Assembly: GCA_963677415.2 (NCBI GenBank)
Contig: CAXXFJ010000034.1
Coordinates: forward strand, 1 to 64,000
Origin: JAQUTK01 sp963677415
GTDB taxonomy: Bacteria; Bacteroidota; Bacteroidia; Bacteroidales; JAQUTK01
Direction: 5' to 3'
DNA length: 64,000 nucleotides
The position numbers were made by a program, and so were the translations under genes. Every line of letters starts with the position of its first letter. Positions within the stretch are counted from its first letter, which is position 1. The notes under the pieces were generated by a model that did no database searches, had not been told where the DNA came from, and saw nothing but the letters and a program-made list of their open reading frames with translations. Shown here piece after piece: positions 1 through 10,631 of this stretch.

Positions 1-880
1 ATCTGTGAAGGTCTGGCGATGGTCAGGGCTGTGCGCGACAACAACCGCGTGTTGCAGATCGGTAGCCAACAACGTTCCAGTAAGGAGTTTCAGACAGCTA
101 TCTCTATGGTGCGCAGTGGTGCTATCGGACATATTGAGACGATCTTTTCGAAAGTGGGGGATCCTCCCAAACCGCTGAATTTAACCCGAGATGCCAATTC
201 CTGCTTCGCTGAACTGGAATCAGTGGATGGACCGCTCAATGATCCGAAGGTGCATTATCATTCGGATTCTTTGTCCGCCAATATCGCTTGATCCTGTGGA
301 GAATGAAAAATTCTGGGCAGCCTGGAGATATTATCGTGAGACAGGCAATGGATATACCGCAGACTGGGGTGCACACATGTTTGATATCTCTCAGGCTGCT
401 ATCGGAATGGATGGATCCGGGCCCTGCGAGTATATTCCAAAGGGATACAACGGAGCTAAATATCTGACGATGAAATATCAAAATGGAATCATCATGACGG
501 AGCAGGATTACCGGAAAGAGGGTGGTCAGGGTATCTGTTTCAATGGCACGAAAGGCTGGCTGAAAGTAGCCCGCGGATTCATTGAGTGTTCGGATAAATC
601 ATTGCTGGAGAAAGAGGAGAAGAATATTGATGCGGGACAATATGAGGTGAGTTCGCCACACATGCAAAACTTCATTGATGCGGTGCGTAGTCGCAAGAAC
701 CCTATTGCTCCTGTGGAGGTGGGTTGCAGCACTAACACACTTTGCTGTATTGCTAATATTGCCACAGAGTTACAACGTCCTGTGAAGTGGGATCCAGCTA
801 CTTTGAGTTTTGGTGATGATACAGAGGCTGCTAATCACAGACTCTATAATTATAAGTACAGAAGACCTTATTCTTTGTAA
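1..880 (+). pseudogene. Gfo/Idh/MocA-family oxidoreductase, 5'-truncated by the window and frameshifted
   Basis: Secreted or cytoplasmic NAD(P)-dependent sugar oxidoreductase of the Gfo/Idh/MocA family; substrate unknown. The reading frame is open from base 1, so the N-terminal Rossmann part lies outside the window. Family-typical stretches are visible: QIGSQQRSS, then GNGYTADWGAHMFDI (substrate-domain Asp and His), then a C-terminal half ending at 880. The protein-level match jumps frame three times within about 90 bases: an extra a near 183, a missing g near 232 and an extra t near 271. Correcting these gives a continuous family-like protein. Because the residues on either side are well kept, sequencing error is as likely as true decay. 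It converges on the GH20 gene with a shared terminator between. Confidence 0.8.
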
Positions 881-1000
881 TTGGAGCTTACCTTTATATG
901 AGTAAGGGTGGAGCTATCCTGTCAGAGATGACCGGCTCTATTACGAACAAATATACTGTTTACTACAATACATCAAGAGATGTTTCTTTTGAAAATACAA

Positions 1001-1030
1001 AATCCGGGAAGAACTTTTTCTTCCCGGATT
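1001..1030. terminator. Bidirectional intrinsic terminator
   Basis: Perfect 12-bp stem (1001-1012 with 1019-1030) and a 6-nt loop, with T-rich sequence on both sides. It lies between two convergent genes and can serve both the oxidoreductase and the GH20 gene. Confidence 0.85.
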
Positions 1031-1065
1031 TGTGTTTGTTAGCGGTTATTTGACTTATAGAGGAG

Positions 1066-2876
1066 TTATTTCTTAAGCGAGTAATTGGCCGTGTACGTGT
1101 TGCTTACTCTTCCTTCTCTGGTCCGTACGATTACACTTCAGCTCAACAGGTTTATCAGTAGCCAGGGTGAGCTGCAGGGGCAGAGGTATACAGCGTTCCC
1201 TTGAGCATTGGATCATCACCATTTGTGGTGTAATAAATCTTTGAGCCCTTAATCGGAGGTGTCAGAGTAACTGTGACCTGTGAAGTACTGCTCTCAAAGT
1301 CGCGCAGACCGAGTGGTTCGGGTATACGGTAGTTGACTCCTTCCTTATCCAGATGTGGCAGGTTGCCTCCGACACGGGAGATGAAATCAGCATAGTCTTT
1401 GTGGGCATCGCTCCAGCCTATTTCAGCAACGGCAAGAAGGCGCGGGAAAGCCATGTAATCAAGCTTAGATGCAGTATGAATATATTCCATCCATATATTA
1501 CCCTGTACTCCGATGATGTATTTCTGCTTGTCTGGGGCAATCTGAGGAGAGAGTGGTTCGTAGCTGTACACCTTTTCCAGCGACAGATTACCACCGATAT
1601 TATAGGGTTCACTGGCCGATTTGCCCTGATAGTAGTCGAGATACATAGATGAGTTGGGGGTCATGACTACTTCGTGCTCCATATTAGCTGCTTTGATGCC
1701 AGAGACTTCGCCTCTCCAGCCCATGACCATGGCACCGGGTGCCAGTCCGCCATCCATGATCTCATCCCAGCCAAGCATCCTGCGGCCTTTGCTGCCCAGG
1801 TAAGTGCTCAGTCTGCGTATGAAGTAGCTCTGAAGTTCATTGACATCTTTGAGGTTTTCAGCCACCATCTTTGCTTTGCACTTCGGACAGACTTTCCAAC
1901 GGTCTTTATGTGCTTCATCACCACCGATGTGGATGACTTGTGAAGGGAAGAGAGTGATCAGTTCGTCGAGAATATCCTCAATAAAGGTATATGTCTTTTC
2001 ATTACCGGCACAGAAGATATCAGACTGGATGCCCCAGAGCTCCAATACTTTAAATGGTCCTCCGGTGCAGGAATATTCAGGATAGGCTGCCAGTGCGGAG
2101 AGCGAGTGACCCGGCATGTCGATCTCAGGAATGATATTCACATTGCGTGCAGCAGCATATTTCACGATATCCTTGATCTCTTTCTGTGAATAGAAACCTC
2201 CGTGAGGCAGTCTGTCAAATTCATCGGAACTATTATTTATATTTGTTCCTCTGCGCCATGCGCCGATCTGAGTAAGCAGCGGGTATTTCTTGATCTCGAT
2301 CCGCCAGCCACCATCTTCGGTAAGATGCCAGTGAAAGGTATTGAGTTTGTAGTAGCTCATCAGGTCAATGAAGCGTTTGGTCTCCTCTACGGTAAAGAAA
2401 TAGCGTCCCGCATCGAGCATTGCGCCGCGATACTTGAAGCGTGGCTCATCTTTGATTGTTACCTGAGGCAGTGTAACAGTAGCAGATTCATTCAGAGGCA
2501 TCAGTTGCAACAACGTCTGCAAACCATAGAAGAGTCCGGCGGTATCGCCTTGGATGGTGACTGTCCGGTCGTTTATTGTCAGCACATAGGCTTCTCCTTT
2601 AAAGTTTTTGTCCAGCCGAAATTCAATGCCGTTCTTGTTCTTCTTTGATTTCTTTGTCTTTAGCGTGATGCCGTAATTATCGCTCAAAAACTGGTTTAGA
2701 AAGAGTACATCCTGCAATACCACCTGATCGTTATAGACGATCTCGGTTTTGGAGTTGAGGGTCAACTTTCCAGACTGAGTAGTGACACTTGCCGGCTTGG
2801 GAACGAGTGCCAGTTCTTGTGAAAACACCGATAGAGTGCATAGGAAGAGAAATAATCCCGTAATTGTCTTTTTCAT
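1066..2876 (-). CDS. Beta-N-acetylhexosaminidase, GH20, frameshifted tail
   Basis: Exo-acting beta-hexosaminidase that removes terminal GlcNAc/GalNAc from glycans. The N-terminus is a signal peptide (about residues 1-20, ending VFSQ), followed by a GH20b-type domain (about 25-150) and the GH20 barrel. The catalytic Asp-Glu pair is in HIGGDEAHKD. The longest open frame stops at 1155 after AHPGY. Beyond it the expected C-terminal beta domain can be read in other frames (TLATDKPVEL, then VSNTYTANYSLKK with a stop at 1066) if one base is added in the G-run near 1178 and one removed near 1123. The enzyme is therefore probably about 600 aa and the short stop an indel artefact. Export to periplasm or outer surface is inferred. 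Confidence 0.85.
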
Positions 2877-2994
2877 AGTACTATTATTTATATTCAGACT
2901 GTAAACCTACTCTAAAAACAGCTATCCTGTACTTAAATTAAATGATTTAAGGCAACTTTAGTGTATGCTAACTATCCACAGACTTACTGTCTCT

Positions 2995-4159
2995 TTATTT
3001 GTTGGATATGAATTGGATACAGACCGGCTTAGCGAGTTTGATGTCTTTCTTCGTGTCGGTAAGCAAGCCGGTGGATGCATTGCGACGGAAGACCTGGATG
3101 ACGTCACTGTTCTGACATCCTACAATCACATATTTCCCATTGGGTGTGATATTGAAGTTACGTGGATGAATTCCGGTAAGCTGATATCCTACCCGTTTGA
3201 GCATTCCCTTGCTGTCTATCTTAAAGGTAACGACTCCATCAGCTTTCAGACGATTAGTGGCATAGAGGAACTTCCCGTCCGGACTGATATGGATGTCTGC
3301 ACTACCGTGTGCACCTACCGTGTCGGCGACGATAGTCTGTATCTCTTTCATGGTTCCATCAGCCGCATTATATGCATAGGCGATCACTGTGCCGCCGAGT
3401 TCTGTTGGACTACGTATGCACGGTCAACCTTTGGGAGAGAAGGTCATGTGACGAGGTCCAGACCCTGGGCTTGTCTTATAGGAGGCAGGAGTGCCGGGTT
3501 GTAAGGTGGCCTTATCCATCTTGAACTTATAAAAGCAGTCGCCACCCAAATCAACAGCAAAGAGATATTTCCCATCAGGAGAGAAGTGAGTGCAGTGAAG
3601 AAACGACTTTTTCTGACGGGTGCTATCAGGACCAGATCCCTTAAATTGAATTACAGAGGTAGCCGGTTGCAGCGAACCATCGGCATTGAGACCGAAGCTT
3701 GAGATGCTGCCACCATTATAAAAAGCCGCAGTCACTGCTTCGCCATTCGTTGCTATATAGCAAGGTCCATCACCCATAGCTTTTTGCTGATTGATAAGTG
3801 TCATCTCGCCGGTTTCTATATTCAGTTTATACGCATTGACAAACGGAGCTCTTGTAACTCTACTGACGATATGCGTAGAGTCAAAGTTAAAGTATTCATC
3901 GGTAACAACGCTGACTTTTTCATCACTGAGGCAATAGACGATACCTCTCTCTTTCGAGTAGGTAAGGAAAGAGGGGCTGTTTATTTTTGTTTCTTTCAGT
4001 AGGGTGGCATCGCCGGTCTCCTGATCAAACCTGATAATTATAGATTCCTTTGCTGGTGCCATACGTATAGGTGCCCACGAGCATAGTGACGTCATTTTGC
4101 GCCTGAGTGATGGTTATCAGGAGTGTAAGGGCAAGGGTCAATAGTGTTTTTGTTTTCAT
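2995..4159 (-). pseudogene. Lactonase-family (YbhE-type) beta-propeller protein, frameshifted
   Basis: Related to 6-phosphogluconolactonases of the seven-bladed propeller type. The start at 4159 is chosen because MKTKTLLTLALTLLITITQA is a clean signal peptide and a -7 box lies just upstream. Family motifs are intact: VGTYTYGTSKGIY, GSGPRHMTFSPKG, ADIHISPDGKFLY, GIHPRNFNITPNGKY. The frame breaks near 4037 and again (two or more events) between 3400 and 3430; otherwise it aligns end to end with the intact paralogue at 9528-10631. A signal peptide argues against a cytosolic pentose-phosphate role, so the substrate is unknown. Confidence 0.75.
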
Positions 4160-4188
4160 AAGTTCAGATGTGATTGATGTAGAAGATG

Positions 4189-4196
4189 CAAATATA
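4189..4196 (-). promoter_or_regulatory. -7 box for the lactonase-family gene
   Basis: TATATTTG on the minus strand matches the Bacteroidetes sigma consensus TAnnTTTG. It predicts transcription starting about 20 nt before the chosen ATG at 4159. Confidence 0.6.
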
Positions 4197-4234
4197 CAAT
4201 TAATTTGCAAAGTAGTATGCCGGCGAGTATTTTC

Positions 4235-5843
4235 TCATCCGTTTTTTATGAAAAGCGTAGCTTCGTAGGGAAAGAGTATGAGCGGATCATCAGGAACAGG
4301 GTTTGCGGGAGTGCGATGTGTAGAGTGGAGGACAAGGGTATCTTTGAGCTCATTGCAGACTAGTTTTTGTGAGCGGAAAGTAAAATTGAGCACAATCACA
4401 CATACTTCATCCTCCTCTTTTCTGGCGTAAGCCAATATGCCATTTCGACCATCAGAGAGGATGTGAAAACTTCCTGAATGGAGAGATGTGTACTGCTTTC
4501 GTAGTTTGATCAGCTGCTTGTAATGGTTAAATATGGAGTGCTCATCATTGCGTTGTGAGATAACATTGACCTGCCTGTAATCGGGAAGAAAGGGGGAGCC
4601 AGGGTTCGACCGTACTAAATCCGGCATACGCAGAGTTGTTCCATTGCATGGGCGTGCGGTATTTATCTCTTCCTGTATAGATTGGCCAGAACATTCGACC
4701 ATAGGGGTCTTTGATCCCTTTTGCGGGGAATATGTGTGTTGTGCATCCCAATTTCATCGCCATAATAAATGAATGGTGTGCCTCGAAGAGTGAGCAGTAG
4801 CATGGCCAGTATCTTAATCTTTGCCTGTCTGTTTATCCCAAAAGCTATTCGACTTGAATAGCGTCCGAGATCATGATTGGAGAGAACGAAGCTGGGCCAT
4901 CCTCCGGGAGGTAATGCCCGATACCACTTTAGGATGGCTTTGTAGTAGAGGTGTGCGCTCCATGGAGTAAAGAAAAGAGAGAAATCAAAAGCCATGTGAA
5001 GCAGGTCATTCTTGCCCAGATAGCTGGCGGCAAGGGTGGTATCACCGGGAGGAAGTACATAAATTTCACCAATGCTTGTCTTGTCGGGATAACTGTCAAG
5101 CAACTTTCTGAACGAGCGGACTATCTCGTATGTCTCCGGTTGGTTCCTGTCAGGAGAGTGTTTACTTGTCATCCATTTATTCAAGCATGATACGTTATCA
5201 AAATGAGCTTCTTTGACAAGCATATTGATCACATCAAGTCGGAAACCATCCACACCAAACTCCAGCCAGCTGGTGATGTATTGGAAGAAAGCAGCTTTCA
5301 TTGTTTCATTTCTCCAGTTTCAGATCAGGCTGTTCCTTGAAGAAGGAATGATAGTAGTATTCATTTGTTTGTGGGTCATACTGCCAGACAGAGGCACCGA
5401 AGTTCGTCTTCCAATTGTTGGGCCTTTTTCCTTGGGACGGATTGGCGCCAGATATACCACTCTCTCAGAGGATTATCTGTTGAGGAACGTGAGGTTTCAA
5501 ACCAGGAATGCTGATCGGAAGTGTGGTTCATCACAAGATCCATAATCACTCGGATGCCTTGCGCATGAGCAAGTGTGATCAGTTCTTTGAGATCATCGAT
5601 GGACCCGAATATGGGGTCAGTTTGCATGTAGTCTGAGATATCATATCCACAGTCTATCATAGGTGAACGGTACACAGGAGAGAGCCAGATGGCATCAATG
5701 CCGAGTTCACAGAGATAATCTATCTGTTGGATAATGCCTCTGATATCACCATACCCGTCTGCATTGGAGTCTTTGAAACTTTGCGGATAGATATGGTAGA
5801 ACACGCCTTGTTGCCACCATTTCAACGGACTATTAGTATTCAC
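4235..5843 (-). pseudogene. GH13 alpha-glucosidase / oligo-1,6-glucosidase-like, frameshifted
   Basis: Alpha-amylase superfamily enzyme acting on alpha-glucosides. The whole GH13 chain can be read over several frames: WWQQGVFYHIYPQSF at the N-terminus, MDLVMNHTSDQH, the nucleophile region DGFRLDVI, the acid/base in GEIYVLPPG, VLSNHD with the third catalytic Asp, and a C-terminal beta domain ending ATLFIKNG. There is no signal peptide, so it is probably cytoplasmic. Frame changes are needed near 5439, 5317, 4727 and 4600, each explained by one base. It starts 27 bp after the PHP-glycosyltransferase gene on the same strand, so the two probably form an operon. Confidence 0.8.
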
Positions 5844-5870
5844 GACAGTATCGTCTGTTATGCCTGAAGA

Positions 5871-8512
5871 TCAGAGTCCGATTTCACGAATAAAGTTATT
5901 GAGTATTGTGTTTACGTTATAATTCTTAGCGCGTCGGATAGCTGCCGCTCTGAATGAAACATGCATCTTTTTGTTGTCCAAATATTTGATCGCTGTATCT
6001 GCCATCTGTTTCTCATTTTCGACAAGAAAACCGTTTTCTTCGTGGATGATGATATCCTTGGGCCCTTTAGTTTTGTAAGCTACCACGGGCAACCCGCAAC
6101 TAAGAGATTCGAGCACGACACAGCTGAATGTATCAAATCGGGAAGGAAAAAGCAGCAAGTCGGCGGAGGAGTATATTTCTGGCAACATAGTATGCTCTAT
6201 CCAATCGTAATAACTAGCTTCCGGGAGTTCTTCCTGAAGTTGCCTTTTTGAAGGACCTTGTCCCACAACAACTAACCGGACATCTGGATGCTTCTGTTGG
6301 ATTGCTTTATAGATTCGTGGAAGTTCCCTTACCCCCTTTTTCATCACTGATACGACCGACAAAAAGGAGGACCGGTACTTTTTTGTCAACTCCGAATACC
6401 TCTTTCTTATGCATTTCAGGAGGGAGCGAAAACGGAATCTACCCAGTGTGCGGTGAGTCGTACTTTCTCTGGTTTGAGATTCATATTGGGACCTGTCAGC
6501 CATTTATGCTGGTCTGTATTCAATACGAACACCCCTGTCAAATGATCCGTAGAAAGTACGCAAGATCCGACGTATCCTGTTTTCATTGTGGATATCAAGC
6601 TTTAATATCTTGCGGGCAAACATCACCCAGTCTGTATGGATGTAAAAACTAGCTTCTACAGGAGTATGCATTTTTGAGATAGAGGGCCATAAGTCCCATG
6701 ATGCCTTCCGTTGAACAGACGATGCGGTCGTATTCTCCTTCGTGAAAGAGCTTGTGGAGCTCAAGCAGGTTGGGTATTCGTAATGGCTGTTCTTTGTAGA
6801 AGGGAACAGTAAATTCACAGGCAGGTTTCAGTACGATCAGATTGTCATCAGACTGTAAGGTACTGCTACAGGTGAGGATATATCGATGGGCAGCTTGCGC
6901 TCCTTGATTTCTTTGTGCATAGACTGAAGGACAGTAGAAACTCCATTTTTGTCGTCAAAAGTGTCAGTGAGCCATAACACACGCTCGGGATGAATGTATT
7001 TGCCTGTCCTTTTTGAGAAATCATTGAGAAAGGAGCGGTTGTTATACAATACTCTAGCGCTTGTATAGTGGGCGGATAGGAGCAATGCAGATGCAAAGAA
7101 AAGGAAATGAAAGTCCATCGAGAAATTGTGCAAGCTGGATGCCTGATCCCTTCTTATCCGATTCTTCGCCCAGGTATGACCGGAGACTGCTTGGCAGTTC
7201 GAGCCCGGAGATAAGTTCTTCTATAGTTTTGCCGGAGTTTTCATTTTCCCGGTTCATCTTTTCCACTTTTTTTGTCAGTCGGGAGTAGAGAATATTGTTG
7301 AGTTCGCCGTTGATATTATTTATCGAAGCATTGTATTTCTCAACGATATGTTGCGAATCACTTTGATGTGCTTTGGCCATTTTTGCAGTCTCATCAAAAA
7401 TGGTACGGTAAGCGGGATGAAGTACCAGCTTCTTCAGTATTGAGGGAGAAATGCCCATGATACTCTCGTGAAAGATCTTAAAGAAAGAGGTAGTTGTATT
7501 GTGTCTTTGTACTTCCTGGAAGACATTGGACAGGAGAAAAGCAAGTGTCTTGTCTGCTGAACTGCCTTTGTGTAGGAGAATACGTAGTAAATCCGGGATC
7601 TTTATAATTGATAGCAACTTGTGCGACATAATCCAAAAAAGCAATGGTGAGTTTCTCGGAATTCTGATGCGATCCATAGGGTGCCATATTGCCATTGCGC
7701 AATGCCTCAAGGGCGAGGGATGCACTACTTTCACTCTTTAGCCTTTCCTCCAGATTGGGTACGTAGAGGTATGTGCCGGTTAGTCCGGCAAAGATTCCCA
7801 TATGACTATCAGAACCTCCTGAAAAACTCTTTCGGTATGGATCGACACAATAGATATAAGGATCTGTACCGATACTCTTGGCATAGGAGTTCATTTTATC
7901 GGGATTGATATCAGTAATCCATTCCCTCACCAGCATGTTTTGCCAGGTGTCGCGCTGACCGTTGAGTACTTCAAAACGCTCAAAGACAAGTTCCATCTTT
8001 TTGAAAAACTCAAGAGGAGGCATCTTGTTGGAGGTATAATGATACAAAGGGTGAGCCCAGATGGTTGGAATGTTATTTTCACGTGCATATTCCTGAAATA
8101 CATAGATATTCTTTCGCAGCTTGTTGAGTCTGACTTCCTGTTCGGGTGTAAAGCCATAGGCGAGCACATGGATGCCAATGTTGTAGTCAGGCACTATACA
8201 GCTGAACTCACATCCGGTAAGGATATCATATCCTTTTTCCTGGAGTTCGTAGCAAGAACGTGCGTTGTTGTGGTTGGTGATGGTAAAAGCATTGCATCCG
8301 TTCGCTTTCAGTTCTTCGATCAGACGCTCTCCCGGTAACCAGGTTTCCGGTACATTTAAAATACGGCCTAAGAGTTCATCAGGTACATCACTGTTACGAT
8401 CGTGGCAGTGAAGATCGATCTTTAATATATCTTTCTGGGGATATTTGTTCTTCTGTTCGGCTAGAAATCGTTGCAGATCTGCAACCAAAGTCTCTTGAAA
8501 TTTTCCTTTCAT
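5871..8512 (-). pseudogene. PHP-domain phosphoesterase fused to GT4 glycosyltransferase, frameshifted
   Basis: One long gene read over several frames. The N-terminal third is a PHP metal-dependent phosphoesterase domain: DLHCHDRNSDVP, TITNHNNARS, WAHPLYHYTSN and GGSDSHMGIFAG carry the metal ligands. A helical middle part includes a hydrophobic stretch (FFASALLLSAHYTSARVLYN). The C-terminal half is a GT-B, GT4-type glycosyltransferase: LTDTFDDKNGVSTVL, then VVVGQGPSKRQLQ, and the donor-site motif FDTFSCVVLESLSCGLPVV. The ATG at 8512 is preferred over 8524 because the -7 box at 8537-8544 leaves only a few leader bases for the latter. Frame breaks fall near 7600, 7100, 6837 and repeatedly between 6360 and 6820. 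Its target is unknown; a membrane glycolipid is a guess. Confidence 0.75.
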
Positions 8513-8536
8513 AGGTGCTATCATTTGATTATGTCA

Positions 8537-8544
8537 CAAAATTA
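8537..8544 (-). promoter_or_regulatory. -7 box for the PHP-GT4 / GH13 operon
   Basis: TAATTTTG on the minus strand fits TAnnTTTG and sits about 25 nt before the ATG at 8512. Confidence 0.55.
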
Positions 8545-8606
8545 CCTTTACCTTATTTCACAGGTATGATAATTCTATTACAATGTCATTGCACTATACT
8601 GAAGAG

Positions 8607-9314
8607 CTATTTTTCCATTGCTTTTGCTCTCATATCGGCAGGCATTTTCTCGATGGCATACCGATAGGCCGTGCGCGGCATGACCGCTTTTTTAGAGATC
8701 ACATACTCATAGACTGCTTGTGTGTGTTTCTTGGAGGCTGCTTTGAGCATCCAGCCATATCCTTTCTGTACGATGTCGTCAGTGTCGGACAGAAGGGTGT
8801 CGGATATGTCGAAGATATCAGCCAAAAATAACCCTTTGCGGGCAGGAATGATGAGCGATACAGCAGCAGCACGTTTCATCCAGCGATTGTCAGAGGTAGC
8901 CCAACGCTTGAGTTGTTGCACATGTTCAGGATATCTCTCGAGTAGATTTCCTACATTATGATTGCAGAGAGTGTCGCAGGTAGCCCAGTTTGTGACGTAT
9001 TTATCAACCCAACGTTCGAAGATTTTAAAGTCCGCAGGCTCATAAAAAGAATGAAAGTGGTATGACCACATGCAGGCAATACCCGCTTCTTCTAGAAAAC
9101 CGGATTTAAAAAGTTCTTCGCACAAAGCGTGAATCTCTTTTTTGCTTTTGTGCTTGATCAGATCAAAATTTTCTTTACCAATCTGAGAGACCATTGCAGA
9201 ATTCATTCCGTAAAGCTTGGCTTCTTCTTTGAAGTAGCGTTGCGTACTTTCTTTGATTTTCTTGTCAGCATTGATTCGTAGCTGTTTGCGAATGGTAATA
9301 AGAATGTCTTCCAT
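8607..9314 (-). CDS. DNA alkylation repair protein, AlkD-type HEAT-repeat glycosylase
   Basis: Excises cationic N3- and N7-alkylated purines from DNA. 235 aa, all-helical. Three residues line up with those that matter in Bacillus cereus AlkD (W109, D113, W187): W110 and D114 in NWATCDTLC, and W188 in GYGWMLK. The open frame extends to 9380, but the first 22 residues do not look like the family and a -7 box at 9385-9392 would place the transcript start after an ATG at 9380, so the ATG at 9314 is preferred. It stands alone, and is the first unbroken gene after the damaged 8.5 kb. Confidence 0.88.
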   Translation of the reverse strand: MEDILITIRKQLRINADKKIKESTQRYFKEEAKLYGMNSAMVSQIGKENFDLIKHKSKKEIHALCEELFKSGFLEEAGIACMWSYHFHSFYEPADFKIFERWVDKYVTNWATCDTLCNHNVGNLLERYPEHVQQLKRWATSDNRWMKRAAAVSLIIPARKGLFLADIFDISDTLLSDTDDIVQKGYGWMLKAASKKHTQAVYEYVISKKAVMPRTAYRYAIEKMPADMRAKAMEK

Positions 9315-9384
9315 TGTTGGTATGTTCGTATTAATAGTTGTGCATATAATGGCAATGACTAATGCATTCCAAAAGGGCAAGACG

Positions 9385-9392
9385 CAAATATA
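9385..9392 (-). promoter_or_regulatory. -7 box for the AlkD-type gene
   Basis: TATATTTG on the minus strand, about 70 nt upstream of the ATG at 9314; it decides against the longer start at 9380. Confidence 0.6.
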
Positions 9393-9527
9393 ATGGTTTA
9401 CTTATTATCAATCAAATATTTAGTTGATAATAAGTGCTAATTATACACAACTTATCTGACACTCTTGATAAAAGCATGGTAAATCTAACAATCGCCTCAA
9501 AGGATAGCCACAGGATTCTCTATCAAT

Positions 9528-10631
9528 TTAATAACGTGGCATAAACTGTAAGCAGACTGGTTTGCTGATCTGAATATCTTGCTTCGTATCTGTGAGCAGG
9601 CCGGTCTTGGCATCACGCTGAAAGACCTGAATGACATTGCTGTCGCGGCAAGCTACGAGAAGATATTTTCCATTGGGAGTAATGTTGAAATTACGGGGAT
9701 GGATACCTGTGAGCTGGTAACCTACTTTCGTAAGTTTGCCTACGCTATCAATTCTGAAGATGGCAATACCATCGGCTTTGAGGCGATTGCTCGCATAGAG
9801 GTATTTCCCATCCGGACTGACATGGATGTCAGCACTGCCACGACCACTTACTGTATCAGCTTGTACCGTTTGTATTGGTTCCAGCAGACTATCCTGATGA
9901 TATAGATAGCAGACTACAGTTCCGGAAAGCTCATTGATGAGATAAGCATGTCTGCCGTTGGGAGCAAAGATGAAGTGTCGCGGGCCAGAACCTGCTGCTA
10001 TCGTACTGTAAGAAGGCTTTTCGGTCGCAATCTTCTTATTCTTGATTTCATAATTATATAGACGGTCACCTCCAAGATCGGTAACAAATAAACATTTGCC
10101 ATCGGGAGAAAACACGGTACAATGTATGTGTGCCGAAGCTTGGCGGGTAGAGTCGGGACCTTGGTATGAATTCTTAAAGTTGTTGACAGAAGTGGCGGGG
10201 CTCAAGGATCCATCTTTTTCAATGTCAAAGGTCGTGAAGTTGCCTCCTGTATAGTTTGCAGCAACTACATTCTTTCCATCTGTAGCGATATAGCAGGGGT
10301 GAGCTCCCTGTGTCTTTTGCTGGTTGATGAGTTTCATCTCGCCACTCTTTTTATTAAAGCTGAATGCATTGGCGGTCGCTTCATCACCGTCATTTTCACT
10401 GACGGAATAGATGAAATCTCCCTTTTTGGAAAAGGTCAGATAGGATGGATTGGATATTTCCACTTCACTTAATGGAGTTACTTTGCCGGTTTCCTGGTTA
10501 AAGGAGTAGCTGTACATCCCTTTGCTCTCTCCGTCGGTATAGGTGCCGACTACCATAGCGAGTTCATCTTTTGACTGACACGAGCTGAGCAAGAGTGCGA
10601 GTGACAGTATGCTTAATTTGAAACTTTTCAT
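9528..10631 (-). CDS. Lactonase-family (YbhE-type) beta-propeller lipoprotein
   Basis: 367-aa intact member of the 6-phosphogluconolactonase-like propeller family. The N-terminus MKSFKLSILSLALLLSSC carries a lipobox with Cys18, so the mature protein should be lipid-anchored in the envelope. Repeating blade motifs include VVGTYTDGESKGMY, CTVFSPDGKCLF, GSGPRHFIFAPNGRH and FNITPNGKYLL. It overlaps the stop codon of the upstream esterase by four bases (ATGA), so the two are translationally coupled. It is clearly paralogous to the broken gene at 2995-4159. An extracytoplasmic location does not fit the pentose phosphate pathway; action on a sugar lactone outside the cytoplasm is inferred, and a non-enzymatic propeller is possible. 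Confidence 0.82.
   Translation of the reverse strand: MKSFKLSILSLALLLSSCQSKDELAMVVGTYTDGESKGMYSYSFNQETGKVTPLSEVEISNPSYLTFSKKGDFIYSVSENDGDEATANAFSFNKKSGEMKLINQQKTQGAHPCYIATDGKNVVAANYTGGNFTTFDIEKDGSLSPATSVNNFKNSYQGPDSTRQASAHIHCTVFSPDGKCLFVTDLGGDRLYNYEIKNKKIATEKPSYSTIAAGSGPRHFIFAPNGRHAYLINELSGTVVCYLYHQDSLLEPIQTVQADTVSGRGSADIHVSPDGKYLYASNRLKADGIAIFRIDSVGKLTKVGYQLTGIHPRNFNITPNGKYLLVACRDSNVIQVFQRDAKTGLLTDTKQDIQISKPVCLQFMPRY

Noticed and set aside
183..271. Programmed frameshifting as an explanation of the broken genes at 1-8.5 kb
   Set aside because: The shifts go in both directions, lack a shared slippery motif and hit five unrelated genes.
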